Positions 43,345 through 51,524 of a DNA stretch of 64,000 nt are shown one piece after another. The translations under genes were made by a program, and so were the position numbers. Position 1 is the stretch's first letter. The number at the start of each line of letters is the position of its first letter. The DNA comes from Arthrobacter sp. ISL-48 (GTDB taxonomy: Bacteria; Actinomycetota; Actinomycetes; Actinomycetales; Micrococcaceae): positions 1-64,000 of the forward strand of contig NZ_JAGGPL010000002.1 of assembly GCF_018613805.1 (NCBI RefSeq). The letters run 5' to 3'. The notes under the pieces are model-generated. The model had not been told where the DNA came from. It saw only the letters and a list, made by a program, of their open reading frames with translations, and did no database searches.

Positions 43345-43779
43345 GTGGCAGGACAGTACGTGGCGACCTCAACCGTCAGCATCGACGCCCCATCGGACCG
43401 CGTCTGGGACGTGATCACCGACCCGGCGGCCGTCAAGGAATTCATGTTTGGCGCCGAGCTGGTGACGGAGTGGACCGTGGGCGGGCCAATGCTATGGCGC
43501 GGCGAGTGGGAGGGAAAGGAGTACCAGGACAAGGGAAAGATCCTGGAGTTAGTACCCGGGCAGCGTCTGGTCCACACCCATTTCAGCCCCTTGGGCGGCG
43601 AGGAAGACACGCCCGAGAACTACCACACGCTGACCTGGATCCTCGAGGACGAAGGCGGGAAAACACGCCTCACACTGTCGCAGGACAACAACGCCAGCGA
43701 ACAGGCTGCCCAACACTCACAGGGCATGTGGGACATGCTCGTGGCCGACGTCAAGGGAATCGCCGAGCGGGCCCACTAA
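43345..43779 (+). CDS. SRPBCC / AHSA1-type protein
   Basis: A 144-aa protein with the START-like fold of the AHSA1 group: TSTVSIDAPSDRVWDVITDP at the start, a central GGPMLWRGEWEGKEYQDKG, HTLTWILEDEGG and a C-terminal helix QGMWDMLVADVKGIAE. Such proteins bind hydrophobic ligands or act as cyclases; the ligand is unknown. GTG 43345 has GAAGGAGAG upstream. It follows the PEP-utilising enzyme after about 110 bp. Confidence 0.88.
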   Translation: MAGQYVATSTVSIDAPSDRVWDVITDPAAVKEFMFGAELVTEWTVGGPMLWRGEWEGKEYQDKGKILELVPGQRLVHTHFSPLGGEEDTPENYHTLTWILEDEGGKTRLTLSQDNNASEQAAQHSQGMWDMLVADVKGIAERAH

Positions 43780-43816
43780 AAGGGCTGGCGCGCCCCAAAC
43801 ACCAACTTAAGCACCA

Positions 43817-43868
43817 ACGGCCGCCGTCGCACCCGTCCCCTGAACGGGTGGGGCACGACGGCGGCCGT
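43817..43868. terminator. Nested hairpin between SRPBCC and HPr genes
   Basis: An outer 13-bp perfect stem (43817-43829 with 43856-43868) encloses an inner 7-bp stem (43830-43836 with 43844-43850). It lies between convergent genes and can terminate both. Confidence 0.82.
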
Positions 43869-43880
43869 GGGCAGTAGGCC

Positions 43881-44159
43881 CTATTCGGCGTCGTGATCCG
43901 TTTCCAGGATCTGGACCAGGCGCTCCAGGGCAACGTCCGCTCCGGTGCCCTCGGCGCGGAGCACCACAACGTCGCCGTGGGATGCTCCCAGGCTCATAAG
44001 GGACAGGATGCTGGCGGCATCCATCGCTTCATCGGCCGGCTCGCCTTCCCGGGCGATGGTGATGTCCAGATCGAACTCGCCGGCGGCCTCGGCAAAGATG
44101 GCGGCAGGGCGGGCGTGAAGACCCACGCGGCTGGCGACGGTTGCGGTGCGTTCTGACAT
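43881..44159 (-). CDS. ptsH: HPr phosphocarrier protein
   Basis: A 92-aa HPr. The phosphorylated His15 is in RVGLHARPAA and the regulatory Ser region in AASILSLMSLGASHGD (Ser50). It passes phosphate from enzyme I to the EIIA domains of PTS permeases. AAAAGGAGC precedes the ATG. It is last in the leftward fructose operon, 67 bp after the EIIABC gene. Enzyme I is not in the window. Confidence 0.95.
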   Translation of the reverse strand: MSERTATVASRVGLHARPAAIFAEAAGEFDLDITIAREGEPADEAMDAASILSLMSLGASHGDVVVLRAEGTGADVALERLVQILETDHDAE

Positions 44160-44226
44160 TTTTGCTCCTTTTGTCTTTCGGCTGGCTGTTGGTTCAGCGC
44201 CGTGGATAGGTAGTGGGTGAGGCGGG

Positions 44227-46269
44227 TCAGACCGTTGCGGGAACGGGTTCCACGGTAGCAGCGGTCCTGGCGGCCTTGGCGGCGGCCGAGCGCTTGAGGG
44301 CAATGACGGCCAACGCGCTGACCACGGTGCCGGCCAGGATGGCGACGACGAACATCAGCAGGTTGCCGATGGCGAAGAAGACGAAGATGCCGCCGTGAGG
44401 TGCCTGGGAGGTGACGCCCGTGGCCATGGTGAGGGCGCCGGTCAGGGCGCCGCCCAGCATGCTGGCGGGGATGACGCGCAACGGGTCTGCTGCCGCGAAC
44501 GGAATGGCGCCTTCGGAGATGAAGGATGCCCCCAGCAGCCACGCTGCCTTGCCGTTCTCGCGCTCAGCCAGGCTGAAGACCTTCTTGTCCAGGACGGTAG
44601 CCAGGGCCATTGCAAGTGGCGGGACCATGCCGGCAGCCATGACGGTTGCCATGATCTGCCACGGCGCCTGGTTGGTGGCGCTTCCCGCACCGAGACCTGC
44701 GACGGCGAAGGCGTAGGCGACCTTGTTGACCGGGCCACCGAGGTCGAAGCACATCATGAGGCCAAGGATGATGCCGAGGACGATCGCGGATGCTCCGCTC
44801 ATGCCTGAGAGCCAGCCATTGAGGCCGGTGGTGAGGGCTGCGATAGGTCCGCCGAGGATCAGGAACATCAGGCCGGACGCCACGATGGAGGCGAGCAGCG
44901 GAATGATCACTACCGGCATCAGGCCGCGCAGCCAGCGCGGAACGGACCACGTGCCGATCAGATGCGCAATGTAGCCTGCCAGCAGGCCGCCGACGATGCC
45001 GCCGAGGAAGCCGGCACCCATGAAGCCGGATACGGCACCGGCAACGAAACCTGGCGCGATGCCGGGACGGTCGGCTATGGCATACGCGATGTAGCCGGCC
45101 AGGGCAGGAACCAGGAAGCCCATGGACAGGGCGCCGATCTTGAACATCACCGTGCCCAAGTACAGGGCGAGGTTGCCGTCGGGCAGGTTGAACAGCGTGT
45201 TGTTGGCCAGGATGTCGTTGGCTTTTGTTCCCAGGGCGATGTCGAAACCGGCCAGCAGGAAGCCCAACGCGATCAGGAGGCCGCCGCCGGCGACGAACGG
45301 GATCATGTAGCTGACGCCGGTCAGCAGGGCCTTCTTCAGCTTCTGGCCGATGTGCTCGCCCTTTTCGGTGGCTGCGTTCTCGGCCTGTTCCTCTGCCCCG
45401 AAGTGAGGGACGCGGCGCGCGTTCGGGTTGTCAGCGGCGGCGAGAGCTTCCTGCACCATCTTGGCGGGTTCGTCGATGCCGCGCTTGACTGGTGCGTTGA
45501 TGACGGGCTTGCCGGCGAAGCGTTCCTTGCCACGGACGTCCACGTCGACGGCGAAGATGACGGCGTCGGCCGCGGCGATGACCGCGGGGTCAAGGGGCTT
45601 GGCGCCCGAGGAACCTTGCGTTTCAACCTGCAGGTCCACGCCTGCTTCCTGGGCAGCAGCAACGAGCGAGTCCGCGGCCATGTAGGTGTGGGCGATGCCG
45701 GTGGGGCAGGCGGTCACGGCCACCAGGCGCTTGGGACCACGGCCTGCCGGTGCTGAGTCCGGCGAAACCGCAGCGGGCACGGCGTCCGCAGGCACGCCGG
45801 CGGCGTGCGACGCCGGCTTGTCCGCCAGCGCGCCGTCCACCAGTTCCACGATTTCCTCGCGCGAAGAAGCGGAGCGAAGGGCTCCTGTGAAATCCTTCTT
45901 GATCAGGGAGCGGGCGAGCTTGGAGAGGAGCTTAAGGTGCTCCTGGTCCGCGCCTTCAGGAGCGGCAATGAAGAAGATGAGGTCCGCCGGGCCGTCCTTG
46001 GCGCCGAAGTCAACGGGCTCGGAAAGCCGGGCCATGGCCAGCGTGGGCACGGTGACGGCGGTGGAGCGGCAGTGCGGGATGGCAATGCCGCCCGGAACCC
46101 CTGTGGCCGTCTTCTGTTCTCGGGCAAAGGCGTCCGTGAAGAGGCCTTCCGCTTCGGTGGCGCGGCCGCTGGCAGCTACTTTGCTGGCCAGGTGCCTGAT
46201 CACGTCCTCGGGCGAGCTGCCCAGGTTCTGGTCGAGCTCGACCAGTTCGGTGGTGATGAGCTGAGTCAC
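44227..46269 (-). CDS. fruA: Fructose PTS permease EIIABC
   Basis: A 680-aa fusion. EIIA at residues 1-150 has the phospho-His66 in GIAIPHCRS. EIIB at about 180-285 has the phospho-Cys188 in TACPTGIAHTYMAADSL. EIIC from about 315 to 660 has the membrane helices (SYMIPFVAGGGLLIALGFLL, NLALYLGTVMFKIG, GGPVNKVAYAF, GASFISEGAIPFAAADP). It imports fructose and delivers fructose 1-phosphate. GTG 46269 has GAAAGGA upstream and begins 2 bp after the stop of the kinase gene. The Ala/Pro-rich linker between EIIA and EIIB is about 25 residues. Confidence 0.95.
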   Translation of the reverse strand: MTQLITTELVELDQNLGSSPEDVIRHLASKVAASGRATEAEGLFTDAFAREQKTATGVPGGIAIPHCRSTAVTVPTLAMARLSEPVDFGAKDGPADLIFFIAAPEGADQEHLKLLSKLARSLIKKDFTGALRSASSREEIVELVDGALADKPASHAAGVPADAVPAAVSPDSAPAGRGPKRLVAVTACPTGIAHTYMAADSLVAAAQEAGVDLQVETQGSSGAKPLDPAVIAAADAVIFAVDVDVRGKERFAGKPVINAPVKRGIDEPAKMVQEALAAADNPNARRVPHFGAEEQAENAATEKGEHIGQKLKKALLTGVSYMIPFVAGGGLLIALGFLLAGFDIALGTKANDILANNTLFNLPDGNLALYLGTVMFKIGALSMGFLVPALAGYIAYAIADRPGIAPGFVAGAVSGFMGAGFLGGIVGGLLAGYIAHLIGTWSVPRWLRGLMPVVIIPLLASIVASGLMFLILGGPIAALTTGLNGWLSGMSGASAIVLGIILGLMMCFDLGGPVNKVAYAFAVAGLGAGSATNQAPWQIMATVMAAGMVPPLAMALATVLDKKVFSLAERENGKAAWLLGASFISEGAIPFAAADPLRVIPASMLGGALTGALTMATGVTSQAPHGGIFVFFAIGNLLMFVVAILAGTVVSALAVIALKRSAAAKAARTAATVEPVPATV

Positions 46270-46271
46270 TG

Positions 46272-47267
46272 TCAATCCTTTCGAAGGGCCGTGATGGTTA
46301 CGGCGTCCGGGGTGGTTTGGTGGACTGCCGGGACAGTGGAACCCGGCAGGGCGGCGGCTGCGGCACCGTGTGCCACAGCCTGACGGAGGCAATCGGCCGG
46401 GGCGGCGCCCTGGCCGTGAGCGAGCAGGTAGCCGGCCAGCGAAGAATCGCCCGCGCCGACAGTACTGACCGCGGCGACCGGCGGGTGCGTGGCCAGCCAC
46501 GCGCCGTCGGCCGTTACCAGAACAGCTCCCTTGGATCCGAGAGTTGCCAGAACAGCACCCACACCGGAACGCACGACGGCGGCGGCGGCTGCCGCTGCAG
46601 CCGCCGGATCCGCTTCAAGTTCGTCAGCGGTGGACGCCGTGGCGAAGCCGGCTGCTGCAGCAAGTTCCGCCAATTCTTCGGCGTTGGGCTTGAGGAGGTC
46701 CGGTTTTCCCGAAACGCCATCCGATGAAGTGCCGGAGATGGCGGCGGCGAGGGGTTCACCGGAGGAGTCGACGGCGATACGGGGTCCGCCGTCACCGTCG
46801 AGGGTACGCAGCCGCCGGGTGACGGTGGCGTAGAAATCGGCTGGGAAGCCTGGCGGCAGCGAGCCGGCCAGGACCACCCAGCTGGCGCCCCGCGAGCGGT
46901 CCAGCAGCAGCGCGATCAGCGCTTCCTGCTGTTCTTCGCTCAGGACCGGACCGGGTTCGTTGATCTTGGTGGTGACGCCGCCGGGTTCGGTGAGGGCCAC
47001 GTTGGTGCGCAGCGGCTCGCCGATGGCCAGGGAAGCGAACGGAACTTTGCTGTCGTGCAGTCCGGCCAGAACAGGATCGCTGTCAGCTCCGGGGAGCACG
47101 GCGACTGTTTCCAGGCCGGAGGCCACCAGGGCACGGGAGACGTTTACGCCTTTGCCCCCGGACTCCTGGCTGACGGAAACGGCCCGCTGGACTTCGCCGC
47201 GTTCCAACGGTCCTGGCAGCGCCACGGTCCGGTCAAGGCTGGGGTTGGCGGTGAGTGTGACGATCAT
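46272..47267 (-). CDS. fruK: 1-phosphofructokinase
   Basis: A 331-aa PfkB-family kinase. It starts MIVTLTANPSLDRTVALPG and has GGKGVNVSRALVASG for sugar binding, LAGSLPPGFPADFY, KPNAEELAEL, and the catalytic Asp in STVGAGDSSLAGYLL. It converts fructose 1-phosphate to fructose 1,6-bisphosphate, the step after EIIABC. Its start overlaps the regulator stop (ATGA). A poly-Ala stretch near residue 225 (AAAAAAAAVV) is unusual but not in a catalytic block. Confidence 0.95.
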   Translation of the reverse strand: MIVTLTANPSLDRTVALPGPLERGEVQRAVSVSQESGGKGVNVSRALVASGLETVAVLPGADSDPVLAGLHDSKVPFASLAIGEPLRTNVALTEPGGVTTKINEPGPVLSEEQQEALIALLLDRSRGASWVVLAGSLPPGFPADFYATVTRRLRTLDGDGGPRIAVDSSGEPLAAAISGTSSDGVSGKPDLLKPNAEELAELAAAAGFATASTADELEADPAAAAAAAAAVVRSGVGAVLATLGSKGAVLVTADGAWLATHPPVAAVSTVGAGDSSLAGYLLAHGQGAAPADCLRQAVAHGAAAAALPGSTVPAVHQTTPDAVTITALRKD

Positions 47268-48070
47268 GCGATCACCACGTCGACGCCGGCCTCTGTGAGG
47301 GCGGCTGTCAGTTCGGGGCTGGGCTCTTTATCTGTAATCAAGGTGTCCAGATCTTTCAGGGAGGCGAACTGGACCAGGGTTTCCGCGTCCAGCTTGGAGG
47401 AATCGGCCAGCACCACGATGCGGCGGGCCGATTGGACGAAGGCTGCCTTGACGGCGGCTTCTTCAGGATCGGGAGTGCTGAGGCCAAAGCTCGCGTGGAT
47501 GCCGTTGGTGCCGATGAACGCGATGTCGGGGCGGATCCGTCGTGCTGCGTCCACGGTTGCCTGTCCCACAGCCGCCTGGGTGAGGCCTCGGACCCGGCCG
47601 CCCAGGATCTGGAGCGCAATTCCGGGGGTGCTGGACAGCTTTCCGGCGATGGGGATGGCGTGCGTGATCACCACGAGTTCCGTTCGGGGTTCCACTGAAG
47701 CGGAAGGATCGACGGCGGCGCGGCGGGACAGCAGCTCCGCGAGGACTTCGGTGGTGGAGCCGGCATCGATCAGGACGCTTCCCGATGACGCCTGGGGGAT
47801 GATGGCCAGGGCTGCCTGGGCGATGCGCATTTTCTGGTCCGGGCGCTGGACGGCCCGTTCGTTGATGCTTTCCTCGGTGGTGCTGAAGCGGTCAGCTGCC
47901 ACGGCGCCGCCGTGGACACGGCGGACAGTGCCTGCGGTTTCCAGTGTGGCCAGATCCCGGCGGACGGTTTCGGTGGTGATGCGGAAGCGCTCGGCCAGGA
48001 GAGTCACACTGACCCGGCCGCTGCCGGCGACAAGCTCGGCAATCTGCTGTTGGCGCTCCTCGGCGAACAC
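47264..48070 (-). CDS. fruR: DeoR-family regulator of the fructose operon
   Basis: A 268-aa DeoR/GlpR-type repressor. The N-terminal winged helix reads EERQQQIAELVAGSGRVSVT, LAERFRITTETVRRDLATLE, and RRVHGGAV follows. The C-terminal effector domain has DAGSTTEVLAELL and FIGTNGIHASFG with DPEEAAVKAAFV. The ligand is probably fructose 1-phosphate. It is first in the operon and should control itself through the inverted repeat at 48158-48204. Confidence 0.93.
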   Translation of the reverse strand: MFAEERQQQIAELVAGSGRVSVTLLAERFRITTETVRRDLATLETAGTVRRVHGGAVAADRFSTTEESINERAVQRPDQKMRIAQAALAIIPQASSGSVLIDAGSTTEVLAELLSRRAAVDPSASVEPRTELVVITHAIPIAGKLSSTPGIALQILGGRVRGLTQAAVGQATVDAARRIRPDIAFIGTNGIHASFGLSTPDPEEAAVKAAFVQSARRIVVLADSSKLDAETLVQFASLKDLDTLITDKEPSPELTAALTEAGVDVVIA

Positions 48071-48119
48071 ATACCCTCCGTTGCGTAAAGTCTGGCGATC
48101 CCGTCTTGGGAGTCCATCA

Positions 48120-48136
48120 GGTGATTGGCATCACAT
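48120..48136. promoter_or_regulatory. Candidate CRP/GlxR-type site upstream of the fru operon
   Basis: GTGA-TTGGCA-TCAC matches the core of the cAMP-receptor consensus (TGTGA-N6-TCACA) with ATCACA on one side. It lies 50 bp before the regulator start, just downstream of the predicted -10, where it could repress or tune the promoter. Confidence 0.4.
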
Positions 48137-48154
48137 GATGTTGAATTACTTGAC

Positions 48155-48204
48155 TTTATCTTTGTTCATGTTGGTTTGTCAATGAAAACCACAAGAACAA
48201 AGAT
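48155..48204 (-). promoter_or_regulatory. fru operon promoter and operator pair
   Basis: Read leftward: -35 TTGACA (48182-48177) and -10 GATAAA (48160-48155) with 16-bp spacing. Two 10-bp perfect inverted copies, ATCTTTGTTC (48158-48167) and GAACAAAGAT (48195-48204), bracket it: one covers the -10, the other lies upstream of the -35. This is a clear repressor layout for the DeoR-type protein. Confidence 0.72.
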
Positions 48205-48228
48205 TCTTCGGATGCCGTCAAACGCCGA

Positions 48229-48257
48229 AGCCGGGCCGACTGTTGGTCGACCCGGCT
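48229..48257 (-). terminator. Terminator after the DUF6458 gene
   Basis: A 12-bp stem with one C-A mismatch (48229-48240 with 48246-48257) and a 5-base loop, 40 bp after the DUF6458 stop on its strand. No T run, so moderate strength. Confidence 0.6.
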
Positions 48258-48296
48258 CCGGGATGAATGAAAAAGTGCCGTCGTGGTGTCTCCGTG

Positions 48297-48554
48297 TTAG
48301 ATCCCGCCGTCGGTGCTCTCGTGCCGCGTGATCCGTTCGCCGGTGTTGGGGTCCATCATGGTGCGCGATTCACTGACCCTGCGGCTTCGTCCCGGCGAGG
48401 CGAGGATGAGCGAGGCGATCAGTCCGATAACGCCTACCGCCATGAGGATGTAGCCGATCAGTGCCTGGTCTACGTAGGGGATGAGCCCGGGGCTGATTGC
48501 CCAGGCCAGGATGGCGCCGAGTGCGATGAGGAAAATGGAGGAACCGATTCTCAT
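48297..48554 (-). CDS. DUF6458 family small membrane protein
   Basis: An 85-aa protein with two helices (SSIFLIALGAILAWAI and IGYILMAVGVIGLIASLIL) and a polar C-terminus rich in Arg and Ser. It matches the actinobacterial DUF6458 pattern in length and helix placement. Function is unknown. GGAGCAAG precedes the ATG, and a hairpin follows the stop. Confidence 0.85.
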   Translation of the reverse strand: MRIGSSIFLIALGAILAWAISPGLIPYVDQALIGYILMAVGVIGLIASLILASPGRSRRVSESRTMMDPNTGERITRHESTDGGI

Positions 48555-48637
48555 GACTTGCTCCTAAAGTGTGCGGACTGCCCGATCTGTTGTGCCAGTG
48601 ACGTTCCTGGACAGCTTGGTAAGCATGCTGTCTAATG

Positions 48638-49930
48638 TCAGGCTACATCACCTGTCCCGGCGCGGGGCAGAACCGGGGCTTCGAATCCGGCGCTGTCCTT
48701 GGACTCCCAGTCGATGTGGTGCCGGTAGAGCCAGTCGAAGTCCTTTGCCGCCTTGCGCGACAGTGAGCGGAATACGGCTTTCAGGATCAGGTCCTCGAAC
48801 ACCCGCTTGAACTGTCCGCGGACTTTTGGTGCCGCGTTGCGCCGGCCCCACTCCACCACTGCCTCGGCACGCCCCCGACGCTCGGCCTCGTACCGCATGA
48901 GCGCCGCCCCGATGGTGCCGGTTCCGACGGTATTGGCGTTGGCGGCATTGGCATCGACGCCCTGCAGCGCCCGGCCGAGCGTTACAGCGTCCTCGATGGC
49001 CATCGAGGCGCCCTGGCCCGACGACGGGGACGCGGCATGGGCGGCGTCGCCCACCAGGACCATCCGGCCCCGGTGCCAACGGGGAATGCTGGGGAAGTCG
49101 AAGGTGGAGTACGGCCTGATGATGTCCGGCGTGGCGCTGATGATGGAGGCCATGGGAGTCCTGTCGGCTGCCACCAGGCCAGTCAGCCAGTCCTTGAGTT
49201 CTCCGGGGCCCAGCTGTGACGGGTCCTCCGTGGCCTGCTGCAGGGGATTGGCGAACCACCAGATCCGGCCTTCCGGGTCCTGCATGTAGCAGTAGAAGCA
49301 GCGCTTACCGAAGATCATCTTCATCTGCCCTGGCGCGGTGTCCGCCGTGCCCGGGGGGAGCGACGGGGCCGGAACAATGCCGCCGGTATTGAGTAGCGGG
49401 ATGCTGCGGGGCGACGGAGAGCGGGGTTCGATAAGCGTCCTGACGGCGGAGCGCAGCCCGTCCGCACCGATCAGGAGATCGCCCCCGGTGGAGGTGCCGT
49501 CGTCGAAAACTGCCGTGACGCCGTCGGGGGTTTCCGTCACGGTGCTGAGCCGTTTGCCGTATTCGATTCGTATGCCCCGCCGGGAAGCCTCTGTGCGGAG
49601 CAGGCCGTAAAGCTCGGAGCGGGTCAGCGTGCGGGCCGTCGTCCCGTCCGGGAGGGCGCCGCCGTACTCGAAGTCGATCAGGTGGCGTCCCGTACTGCCC
49701 AGGTACATGGACATCCGCGGCGTACTGAACCCCAATTCTGCCGCCGTCTCCTTCAGCCCCAGGGTCTCCAGCGCATCGAAGCCGTTGACGGCGAGCGTGA
49801 GGAAGCCGCCGACGCCGTCCGACGGACCGCCATAGGCTTCGAAAACGACGGCGGCGTGCCCTGCCTTATGCAGCGACAGGGCCGTGGCCAGACCGGATAC
49901 TCCGGACCCGATGACGAGGCATTGCAGCAT
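48638..49930 (-). CDS. FAD-dependent monooxygenase
   Basis: A 430-aa class A flavoprotein monooxygenase of the PHBH/UbiH-like group. Motifs: the dinucleotide fold CLVIGSGVSGLATALSLHKA at residues 4-23, the DG motif LLIGADGLRSAVR, and the GD motif RMVLVGDAAHAASPSSGQGA. It should hydroxylate an aromatic or heterocyclic compound with NAD(P)H and O2. It is divergent from a MarR regulator over a 108-bp gap with an AT-rich inverted repeat, the common plan for MarR-controlled aromatic metabolism or xenobiotic resistance. Substrate unknown. Confidence 0.9.
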   Translation of the reverse strand: MLQCLVIGSGVSGLATALSLHKAGHAAVVFEAYGGPSDGVGGFLTLAVNGFDALETLGLKETAAELGFSTPRMSMYLGSTGRHLIDFEYGGALPDGTTARTLTRSELYGLLRTEASRRGIRIEYGKRLSTVTETPDGVTAVFDDGTSTGGDLLIGADGLRSAVRTLIEPRSPSPRSIPLLNTGGIVPAPSLPPGTADTAPGQMKMIFGKRCFYCYMQDPEGRIWWFANPLQQATEDPSQLGPGELKDWLTGLVAADRTPMASIISATPDIIRPYSTFDFPSIPRWHRGRMVLVGDAAHAASPSSGQGASMAIEDAVTLGRALQGVDANAANANTVGTGTIGAALMRYEAERRGRAEAVVEWGRRNAAPKVRGQFKRVFEDLILKAVFRSLSRKAAKDFDWLYRHHIDWESKDSAGFEAPVLPRAGTGDVA

Positions 49931-49947
49931 GGTCTTCTCGCTTCCAT

Positions 49948-49977
49948 ATATATTTCGTTCGGTTAAAAGAAATATAT
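49948..49977. promoter_or_regulatory. AT-rich inverted repeat, MarR operator candidate
   Basis: 9-bp perfect arms ATATATTTC (49948-49956) and GAAATATAT (49969-49977) with a 12-bp spacer, between divergent monooxygenase and MarR genes. It is much AT-richer than the surroundings. It begins 18 bp before the monooxygenase start. Confidence 0.65.
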
Positions 49978-50038
49978 GCAGGAGAAGCCGCTAGCGCAAT
50001 CCTTTCGGCTTCACGAAATAGTTTGTTAGCCTCGGAGC

Positions 50039-50500
50039 ATGCGGAAACAGCGTGAGGACTTGCTTCAGGCCGTCTATGAATCCGGACGGGAATTGTCAAC
50101 GGCGGCGGTCATGTTCCACACGAAGCTCTCCGAGTTGCGGGGTCTGTCTGCCACCGAGGGTAAGGCGATCGATATTCTGATGCGCTTCGGTCCGATGACG
50201 GCCGGGGAGTTCGGCGAGCATTCCGGCCTGGCCCCGGCGTCGGTGACCGGCCTGATGCAGCGGCTGGAGGCCAAGGGCGTGGCCCGCCGGGTCCGGCATG
50301 GGGAGGACAAGCGCAAGGTCGTGATCGAACTGGTGGGCGACCAAGGTGCCGCAGCGGCGCCCTACTTTGCGGATTTCATGACTGGACTGGCAGCCCTGCT
50401 GGAGGGCTATAGCGACGAGCAGCTGCGGACCATCGCTGATTTCTCCTCGAAGGCGGCTGCGGTCCAGCAGGCGGCGGCGGGGCGGCTGGGGTCTGGATAG
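50039..50500 (+). CDS. MarR-family transcriptional regulator
   Basis: A 153-aa winged-helix regulator. The core reads LSATEGKAIDILMRFGPMTA, EFGEHSGLAPASVTGLMQRL and then KGVARRVRHGEDKRKVVIEL with the wing. It probably dimerises through its terminal helices and represses the divergent monooxygenase. The ligand is likely an aromatic substrate or product of that enzyme. The next gene follows after 9 bp and is probably cotranscribed. Confidence 0.92.
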   Translation: MRKQREDLLQAVYESGRELSTAAVMFHTKLSELRGLSATEGKAIDILMRFGPMTAGEFGEHSGLAPASVTGLMQRLEAKGVARRVRHGEDKRKVVIELVGDQGAAAAPYFADFMTGLAALLEGYSDEQLRTIADFSSKAAAVQQAAAGRLGSG

Positions 50501-50509
50501 GCTGTTCCG

Positions 50510-51127
50510 ATGGAGACTGTGGTCTGGTCCAAACCGGAGAACGAACGTGCGGGGACCCCCCTGCTGGTCATGATGCACGGCTACGGCACGGACGAATCCC
50601 GGATGGTGCGGCTTTTTGACCACCTGCCTTCAGAATTCACCTGCGCGGCGCTGCGTGCCCCCATGGTCATCGGGGACCACTATGGCTGGTTCCTGCTGGA
50701 CTACTTCCTCGTGAACGATTTTGCGGACGTCATCACTGCCACCAACGCAGTCCATACCTGGATCGGTTCGGTGAAGGGGCAGCACAGCAGTGTAAGCCTG
50801 CTCGGATATTCGCAAGGGATGGCCATGGCCAGCACCTTGCTGCGGCTGCATCCCAAGAACTATGAAGCGACTGTGGGCTTGTCCGGCTTCGTGCTGGAGA
50901 ATGACCTGCTGGCCCTGAGTGAATCCTTTGAAACCCCGCCACCCTTCTTCTGGGGAAGGGACAAGGCAGACATGGTGATCAATGATGAGGCCATCGCGTA
51001 CACCGAGGAGTGGCTAAACGCGAATACCCGGCTCACGGCCAGGACGTACCCGGGAATGGGACACGCCATGTGCAAGGCCGAAATGGTGGATGTCAGCGCC
51101 TTCCTTCGCCACTACGTTCTCGGCTGA
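50510..51127 (+). CDS. Alpha/beta hydrolase, phospholipase/carboxylesterase type
   Basis: A 205-aa serine hydrolase of the carboxylesterase/thioesterase (YpfH/EstB-like) group. Signatures: LLVMMHGYGTDESRM with the oxyanion-hole Gly-Tyr-Gly, the nucleophile in LLGYSQGMAMAS, and the catalytic His in YPGMGHAMCKAE near the C-terminus. It is probably cytosolic, as no signal peptide is seen. It lies 9 bp after the MarR gene, so the MarR-monooxygenase-esterase set may handle one aromatic ester. That link is inference. Confidence 0.9.
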   Translation: METVVWSKPENERAGTPLLVMMHGYGTDESRMVRLFDHLPSEFTCAALRAPMVIGDHYGWFLLDYFLVNDFADVITATNAVHTWIGSVKGQHSSVSLLGYSQGMAMASTLLRLHPKNYEATVGLSGFVLENDLLALSESFETPPPFFWGRDKADMVINDEAIAYTEEWLNANTRLTARTYPGMGHAMCKAEMVDVSAFLRHYVLG

Positions 51128-51217
51128 GGCCTCTTCCGCGCTGGTCGGCGAACCTCGTCTGATGTCGAGAATTACGTCACACTCGCGCCGGTTGAAAAAA
51201 CAGTTGCGCGCCTAATT

Positions 51218-51231
51218 TGCAAGCGCTTACA
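51218..51231. promoter_or_regulatory. LacI/GalR-type operator upstream of the disaccharide phosphorylase operon
   Basis: TGCAAGCGCTTACA: 14-bp near-palindrome around the CG-centred core AAGCGCTT, one mismatched pair. TTGAAA (51192-51197) and TAATTT (51213-51218) just upstream could be the -35 and -10. The 397-bp gap (51128-51524) otherwise holds only a weak ORF (51301-51507) with no support. Confidence 0.62.
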
Positions 51232-51524
51232 CTCAACCTCGGCCGGTCCACCGGCCTTTGAGCTGGGCAGAAAGGAAGGCTGGAAGCGTGCAGAGGTCCC
51301 ATGCTGCTGTCCGCACAGCGCCGCCGCTTCCGTTCAGGCGGGTTGTCAGCGCACGGGATGGCGCCCATGATGGAAGAAGACTTTCATCAGCAGCCCTCTG
51401 GCCTGCCGTGGTATTTCCGCCCACGCCCACCCGCCGCGCTTGCTGATCCTGCGGACGCCGTAGCCGCCCCCTCCATGCACCCTTCCCTCAAGGCTGCCCC
51501 CGTCTGAAAGGACACGCACCGCGT

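Noticed and set aside
51301-51507. 68-aa plus-strand ORF between the LacI-type site and pgmB
   Set aside because: Weak start context and no recognisable pattern; more likely part of a leader.
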